This document shows positions 5,460-9,070 of a DNA stretch of 9,070 nt, one piece after another. Positions within the stretch are counted from its first letter, which is position 1, and each line of letters begins with the position of its first letter. This stretch comes from Chloroflexota bacterium. Lineage in GTDB: Bacteria > Chloroflexota > Anaerolineae > Anaerolineales > Anaerolineaceae. Where the stretch lies: assembly GCA_011053085.1 (NCBI GenBank), contig DSBE01000401.1, forward strand, positions 1-9,070, written 5' to 3'. The position numbers were made by a program, and so were the translations under genes. The notes under the pieces are model-generated. The model worked only from the letters and a program-made list of their open reading frames with translations. It was not told where the DNA came from and did not search any database.

Positions 5460-7817
5460 TTATTCGATGATGAGGGTTCTGTAGGCGGTCCAGCGTCCGA
5501 AGTTGCGTCCGTTCTTGGCACGCACATGCCATTTGTATTCGCCGATTGCCAGGGCAGGATTGACGTCCCAGGTGCAGGCGGTTTCATCACAATAGGTGGC
5601 GTGCGGCACCAGTACGTTGAAGACAGAGGTGTCATCCGGCAGGCGGAATTGCATCAGGTACATGGTGGCGCCGGTGATGGGTGCCCACTGCAGGGTGGGG
5701 GTGGTGTCACTGGTGGTAAAACCATCAGGCGGGCTGATCTGCCAGGTGCGTTCCAGCTGGGTGTAAGTGAACTTGCGCGTGACTGACCAGTCGCCGACCT
5801 CGCCGGTGACGGTGTTGCGCGCGCGTACACGCCAGTGGTAGTCGCCGTAGTTGCTCTGCAGGTCTGTCGGGATGCGGTGTTCACAGAAGGGACCCGGGTC
5901 GCAGGCAGCCACGCCCTTGTTCCAAACATCCATCGATACCATGGCACTATCGAACATTTCCACGTCATAGACGGTGGCGGCGCTTTGGGGATACCATTTG
6001 AAGGTGGGGCGCCCGCCATACACGAGGGCATCCACACCCGGTGAGCGCAGCTGCACAGCGGTGAGGTCGTTGATCGGGATAGTGAAAGTCCACCAGCCGC
6101 TCCAGCTACCACTGATGCTGCCATTCAGCGCCTGTACATGCCACTTGTAATTAACCCCGTTGGTCAGGTTAACCGGGCTGGTCAGCGAGCATTCACCAGC
6201 AACGCAAATATCTGCCGCCATGTAGTCCTGTTTGATAACGCTGGCGCTGTTGTCCACGCGGCTGATTTCGAAGGTGTAGCGGTCAGCGCCGTCGACCGCC
6301 TCCCAGCGGAAAGTCGGCCTTATCTGTCCGACAAGCGCGCCATCGGTGGGTTCAAGATGGGTAGGTGTGCCCGGCGCGGCGCCATTGGAGACATACACCA
6401 CAAAGCCACTGGCAGTTTGCTCCAGCACCGAGATGGTGATGTTGTTGACTTCATCCACGAATGTCTCTCCCGGCGTCCACATGGCGCCGTCATCGTTGGT
6501 GTTGGTGTTGCTGCCCGGGTCAATGACATCCGCCGGCTCGTTGGCGACATCCAGGTTGACGGTGTGCAGGATGACAGCGCTGCCGACCAGTTTGTAATCA
6601 TAGCCGGAAGCGGTGGTGTTGGTGCGCGCTTCGATGGTGTAGAAACGGCGGGTGGTGTCAGGGATGCGTACCTCTACATATTGCACATTGCTGTTGGTAG
6701 GATTGGAGAGGCGTTCGATGGTAAAGGTAGCGCTTTCACCGGGCAGGACGGTGGCCATGCGCGATGGCGTGAACACCCCCAGCATTTTCTTGTGATAGCC
6801 GATGGTGTGCTGCGGCAGGCAGCCATATACGCCATGCGTGGCGCGGTTGCAGTTGGCGTAAGAATCGCTCATCATGTCCCATGCGTTGTTGTAGGTGATG
6901 CGATGTCCGGTGGAGTGCGGCAGGCCGAAGGAATGCCCCAGTTCATGCGCCATGACCGTGTTCTTGCCCCAGCCCCAGGGCGGTTCCCAGGTCATGCGCC
7001 AGTAGCATTTGCCATCCAGGCACAGGTTGATCGTGCCGCCCCAGGCGTAATTCTGCTCGAAGATATCGTTGAACATCAAATTAATGCCCTCGAATTGGGA
7101 GAAGTTGACCTCGCTGTCAAACAGGGCAGTGCAATGCTGCGCCAGCAGGTTGTGTTTTAATGAACCGTCCGCGTTGTGGTAGTAGCTGCGCGGCTGTGGC
7201 AGGGTTCTCCAGTCTTTGGCGGTGCTGCCTGCCAGATCGAAATTGCCGTAACTGGCTTCGATCCAGTAATGACTCAGCCCGGGGTAAGTGGCGCTGTATT
7301 GGTTGATGAAGTAACTGACGTCATTGGTGGTGCCGGTGCGGTCAGGGAATTTGCACAGCAGCGAGATGAAAGGGAAAGAGCCGCTCAGATGGGGCGCGGA
7401 AAGGTCTTGCAGCATGGCACCATCGGCAGCGACGATCTCTGCCACATCCAGCACCTGCCAGTTAGCGTTGTGGGCGCTGTCCGGTATGGCTGTGCCAGTC
7501 ACGCGCACGGGCTTGCCATTGAGGTAAAAAAGTGTCTCGAAATCGACACTGCCGGGGGCAAAATGCAATTGGGTGACCTGGTCCTGATCGCCGGTCAGGG
7601 TGTAGAGCACGGTGGCTTCACCGTCTTCACCGCGGCCATAGAGGATGGTCAAGATGCCGCTCAGACTGTCGGAGGCAGTTGCGTTGGCGGGCTGCCAGGC
7701 CAGCGCCAGCAGCAGCAACACCAGCGACAATGTGAAGCCGGTGCGAATGATCAAATAAGCATGAGAAGAAAAAGTGCGTTCGTAAACCTTGTGTTCGTAG
7801 CCTTTACGTTTGTTCAC
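5460..7817 (-). CDS. Secreted metzincin-like zinc metalloprotease with three fibronectin-like repeats
   Basis: 785 residues from a GTG at 7815-7817 (AGAGG eight bases upstream, no competing ATG nearby). A basic N-terminus and hydrophobic stretch (24-41) ending in QPANA form a signal peptide. The catalytic domain carries HELGHSFGLPHS (291-302), with zinc ligands His291, His295 and His301, catalytic Glu292, and a Met-turn candidate in AWDMMSDS (312-319). This fits a metzincin close to the M11 or M6 peptidases; the exact family is unsettled. From about 484 come three repeats (486-580, 588-685, 692-784), each with a PTFxW- or PTLxW-like strand and an ending YKWHVxAxN or YHWRVRARN, resembling fibronectin type III or Ig-like modules. 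Each repeat contains a close cysteine pair (538/543, 639/645, 743/748). There is no C-terminal anchor or sorting signal, so it is probably released to degrade extracellular protein. Confidence 0.92.
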   Translation of the reverse strand: MNKRKGYEHKVYERTFSSHAYLIIRTGFTLSLVLLLLALAWQPANATASDSLSGILTILYGRGEDGEATVLYTLTGDQDQVTQLHFAPGSVDFETLFYLNGKPVRVTGTAIPDSAHNANWQVLDVAEIVAADGAMLQDLSAPHLSGSFPFISLLCKFPDRTGTTNDVSYFINQYSATYPGLSHYWIEASYGNFDLAGSTAKDWRTLPQPRSYYHNADGSLKHNLLAQHCTALFDSEVNFSQFEGINLMFNDIFEQNYAWGGTINLCLDGKCYWRMTWEPPWGWGKNTVMAHELGHSFGLPHSTGHRITYNNAWDMMSDSYANCNRATHGVYGCLPQHTIGYHKKMLGVFTPSRMATVLPGESATFTIERLSNPTNSNVQYVEVRIPDTTRRFYTIEARTNTTASGYDYKLVGSAVILHTVNLDVANEPADVIDPGSNTNTNDDGAMWTPGETFVDEVNNITISVLEQTASGFVVYVSNGAAPGTPTHLEPTDGALVGQIRPTFRWEAVDGADRYTFEISRVDNSASVIKQDYMAADICVAGECSLTSPVNLTNGVNYKWHVQALNGSISGSWSGWWTFTIPINDLTAVQLRSPGVDALVYGGRPTFKWYPQSAATVYDVEMFDSAMVSMDVWNKGVAACDPGPFCEHRIPTDLQSNYGDYHWRVRARNTVTGEVGDWSVTRKFTYTQLERTWQISPPDGFTTSDTTPTLQWAPITGATMYLMQFRLPDDTSVFNVLVPHATYCDETACTWDVNPALAIGEYKWHVRAKNGRNFGRWTAYRTLIIE

Positions 7818-7862
7818 CCCTGAAACCTCTTTCTATAATCAATGAACTCCTGTTGTGTTTTG

Positions 7863-7891
7863 ATTATAACAAGGCGTCGGCAGCCTTCCAA
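7863..7891 (-). promoter_or_regulatory. Promoter of the metalloprotease gene
   Basis: -35 TTGGAA (7886-7891) and a perfect -10 TATAAT (7863-7868) with exactly 17 bp between them on the minus strand. Transcription would start near 7856, about 40 nt before the GTG. This is the best sigma-70-like promoter in the window. Confidence 0.65.
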
Positions 7892-7999
7892 CACCCAACA
7901 AATGTGTAAGTTTTAATATGATGGCGGTTTAGAAAGACAGGATCGTTTTTTCTGTTCTGCCTGCTGTGGTTGGGGTGATGAAAAAAAGAAGGCTTGCGA

Positions 8000-8005
8000 T
8001 ATAAT
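8000..8005 (+). promoter_or_regulatory. -10 box of the M24 peptidase gene
   Basis: A perfect TATAAT on the plus strand, preceded by TTGCGA but without a recognisable -35 at 16-18 bp. It would give a leader of about 44 nt. It is divergent from the protease promoter at 7863-7891, with about 110 bp between the two. Confidence 0.5.
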
Positions 8006-8042
8006 CTTTACAGTGGTCAACGAAAAGTAATACAGGCAGGCT

Positions 8043-8049
8043 AAGGAGG
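8043..8049 (+). promoter_or_regulatory. Shine-Dalgarno AAGGAGG
   Basis: A full-consensus AAGGAGG five bases before the ATG at 8055. It fixes the start of the M24 peptidase gene. Confidence 0.8.
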
Positions 8050-8054
8050 CAGGT

Positions 8055-9070
8055 ATGGCGAGCATCGTTCAGGAAAAAGTGGCACAAGCTGCGCATATTT
8101 TAAAGGAAAAAGGCATCGATGTGTGGCTGACCTATGTACGTGAAACGGTGGCAGGCTATGATCCCGTACTGCCGATGATCTTCGGCGAACAGACCCTCAC
8201 CTGGGACAGTGCCATGCTGCTCACAGCGGGCGGTGAGTCCATCTGCTTGCTGGGTAATCTTGACAGGACCCTGGCGGAGGATACCGGCGCGTATCAGACC
8301 GTGATCGGCTATGACCAATCCATTCGCGAGCTGTTGCTGAAGACCATCCAGCGGCTTGACCCGCAGACTATTGCCGTCAACATGTCGAAAGATGATGTAT
8401 TCGCCGACGGGCTGCATCACGGTATGTATCTGAAATTGCTGGATTATTTGCAGGATACCCCCTATGCAGAGCGCCTGGTCTCGTCGGGCGCGGTTGTGGC
8501 AGCGCTGCGCGGGCGCAAAAGCCCGGCGGAGATCAAACGGCTGCGCCAATCTGTCACCAGCGCCGAAGCCATCTATGCGCACACCTTCCGCCAGCTGGCG
8601 TATGGCATGAGCGAAGCGGATGTGGCGGCATTGATGCAGGCAGAAGTGACGGCGCGCGGGCTGAGCACCGCCTGGGCAGAACATTCCTGTCCCGGGGTCA
8701 ATGTGGGGGCGCAGAGTGTACTGGGGCATGCCAGCCCCAAAGACCTGTGCATTGAACCGGGCAGCCTGGTGCATTTTGACTTCGGCGTGCGCCAACGAGG
8801 CTACTGCTCTGATATCCAGCGCATGGTGTATTTCCTTGACGAAGGTGAGACCAGCGCGCCGCCTGCTGTGCAGCATGGTTTTGATACGGTCGTTAACGCT
8901 TTGCAGGCAGCCGTGGACGCCATGCGGCCGGGGATCAGCGGGGTAGAAGTGGATGCCATCGCGCGCAAGGTGGTGACGGAAGCTGGGTATCCGGCGTTTA
9001 TGCATGCCACCGGCCACCAGGTGGGGCTGGAAACCCACGATGGCGGTACTGTGCTGGGACCGGCCTGGGA
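8055..9070 (+). CDS. M24-family metallopeptidase, Xaa-Pro dipeptidase-like (cut by window edge)
   Basis: 338 codons are visible and the frame is open at the right edge. The N-terminal half (about 1-145) is the creatinase-like domain of Xaa-Pro peptidases, then LRGRKSPAEIKRLRQSVTSA (151-170) marks entry to the pita-bread catalytic domain. Metal ligands visible are Asp242 in HFDFGV, Asp253 in YCSDIQR, and His321 in HATGHQVGLETHDGG (317-331). His317 and His328 match the catalytic histidines of E. coli aminopeptidase P. The two metal-binding Glu residues lie past the edge. The family removes N-terminal residues next to proline, or splits Xaa-Pro dipeptides, using two Mn2+ or Co2+ ions in the cytosol. 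No signal peptide is present. About 50-70 residues are probably missing. A divergently transcribed secreted protease lies upstream, so a joint role in peptide scavenging is possible (inference). Confidence 0.93.
   Translation, partial: MASIVQEKVAQAAHILKEKGIDVWLTYVRETVAGYDPVLPMIFGEQTLTWDSAMLLTAGGESICLLGNLDRTLAEDTGAYQTVIGYDQSIRELLLKTIQRLDPQTIAVNMSKDDVFADGLHHGMYLKLLDYLQDTPYAERLVSSGAVVAALRGRKSPAEIKRLRQSVTSAEAIYAHTFRQLAYGMSEADVAALMQAEVTARGLSTAWAEHSCPGVNVGAQSVLGHASPKDLCIEPGSLVHFDFGVRQRGYCSDIQRMVYFLDEGETSAPPAVQHGFDTVVNALQAAVDAMRPGISGVEVDAIARKVVTEAGYPAFMHATGHQVGLETHDGGTVLGPAW

Noticed and set aside
6138..7160. 340-codon plus-strand open frame opposite the metalloprotease
   Set aside because: It is antisense to the catalytic domain, which carries intact zinc-binding and Met-turn motifs; the plus-strand translation has no recognisable domain.
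8100..9038. 312-codon minus-strand open frame opposite the M24 peptidase
   Set aside because: The plus-strand frame has a full Shine-Dalgarno and the M24 metal ligands; the minus frame is rich in His, Arg and Gln as expected of an antisense shadow.

Overview
The window looks like a bacterial chromosome segment of roughly 50% GC. My best guess is a Chloroflexota (Anaerolineae-like) organism, judging from the mix of a secreted metalloprotease with fibronectin-like repeats, a NarL-type regulator, a PH-like/zinc-ribbon protein and a membrane GGDEF protein. No marker gene is present, so this placement is an inference. No tRNA, rRNA, CRISPR array, transposase or phage gene was seen.

Layout, left to right. 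A PfkB-type sugar kinase runs off the left edge (1-444, minus) and is preceded by a HAD phosphatase (575-1300, minus); the pair may be co-transcribed. A 395-bp gap (1301-1695) holds a perfect 11-bp hairpin, a 22-codon plus-strand ORF with a very strong ribosome binding site, and a possible remnant of a minus-strand gene end. A six-TM protein with a degenerate GGDEF domain follows (1696-2892, minus). A 602-bp gap (2893-3494) holds the most striking non-coding structure: four back-to-back perfect hairpins enclosed by a closing stem (3074-3219), then a separate perfect 30-bp palindrome (3361-3390). Next come a coiled-coil/PH-like/zinc-ribbon protein (3495-4556, minus), a NarL/FixJ response regulator (4683-5342, minus) and a large secreted metzincin-type protease with three C-terminal repeats (5460-7817, minus). 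A divergent promoter region (7818-8054) separates the protease from a plus-strand M24 (Xaa-Pro dipeptidase-like) peptidase cut by the right edge (8055-9070).

Six of the eight genes are on the minus strand, but gaps of over 100 bp, several with a recognisable -10 box, suggest mostly single-gene transcripts rather than one operon. Signalling genes (degenerate GGDEF, orphan response regulator, PH-like/zinc-ribbon protein) lie between metabolic and proteolytic genes. No histidine kinase is present to pair with the regulator. The strongest candidates for undescribed biology are the multi-hairpin element and the membrane GGDEF protein, which has lost catalytic residues but kept an RxxD inhibitory-site motif, as expected of a c-di-GMP receptor.
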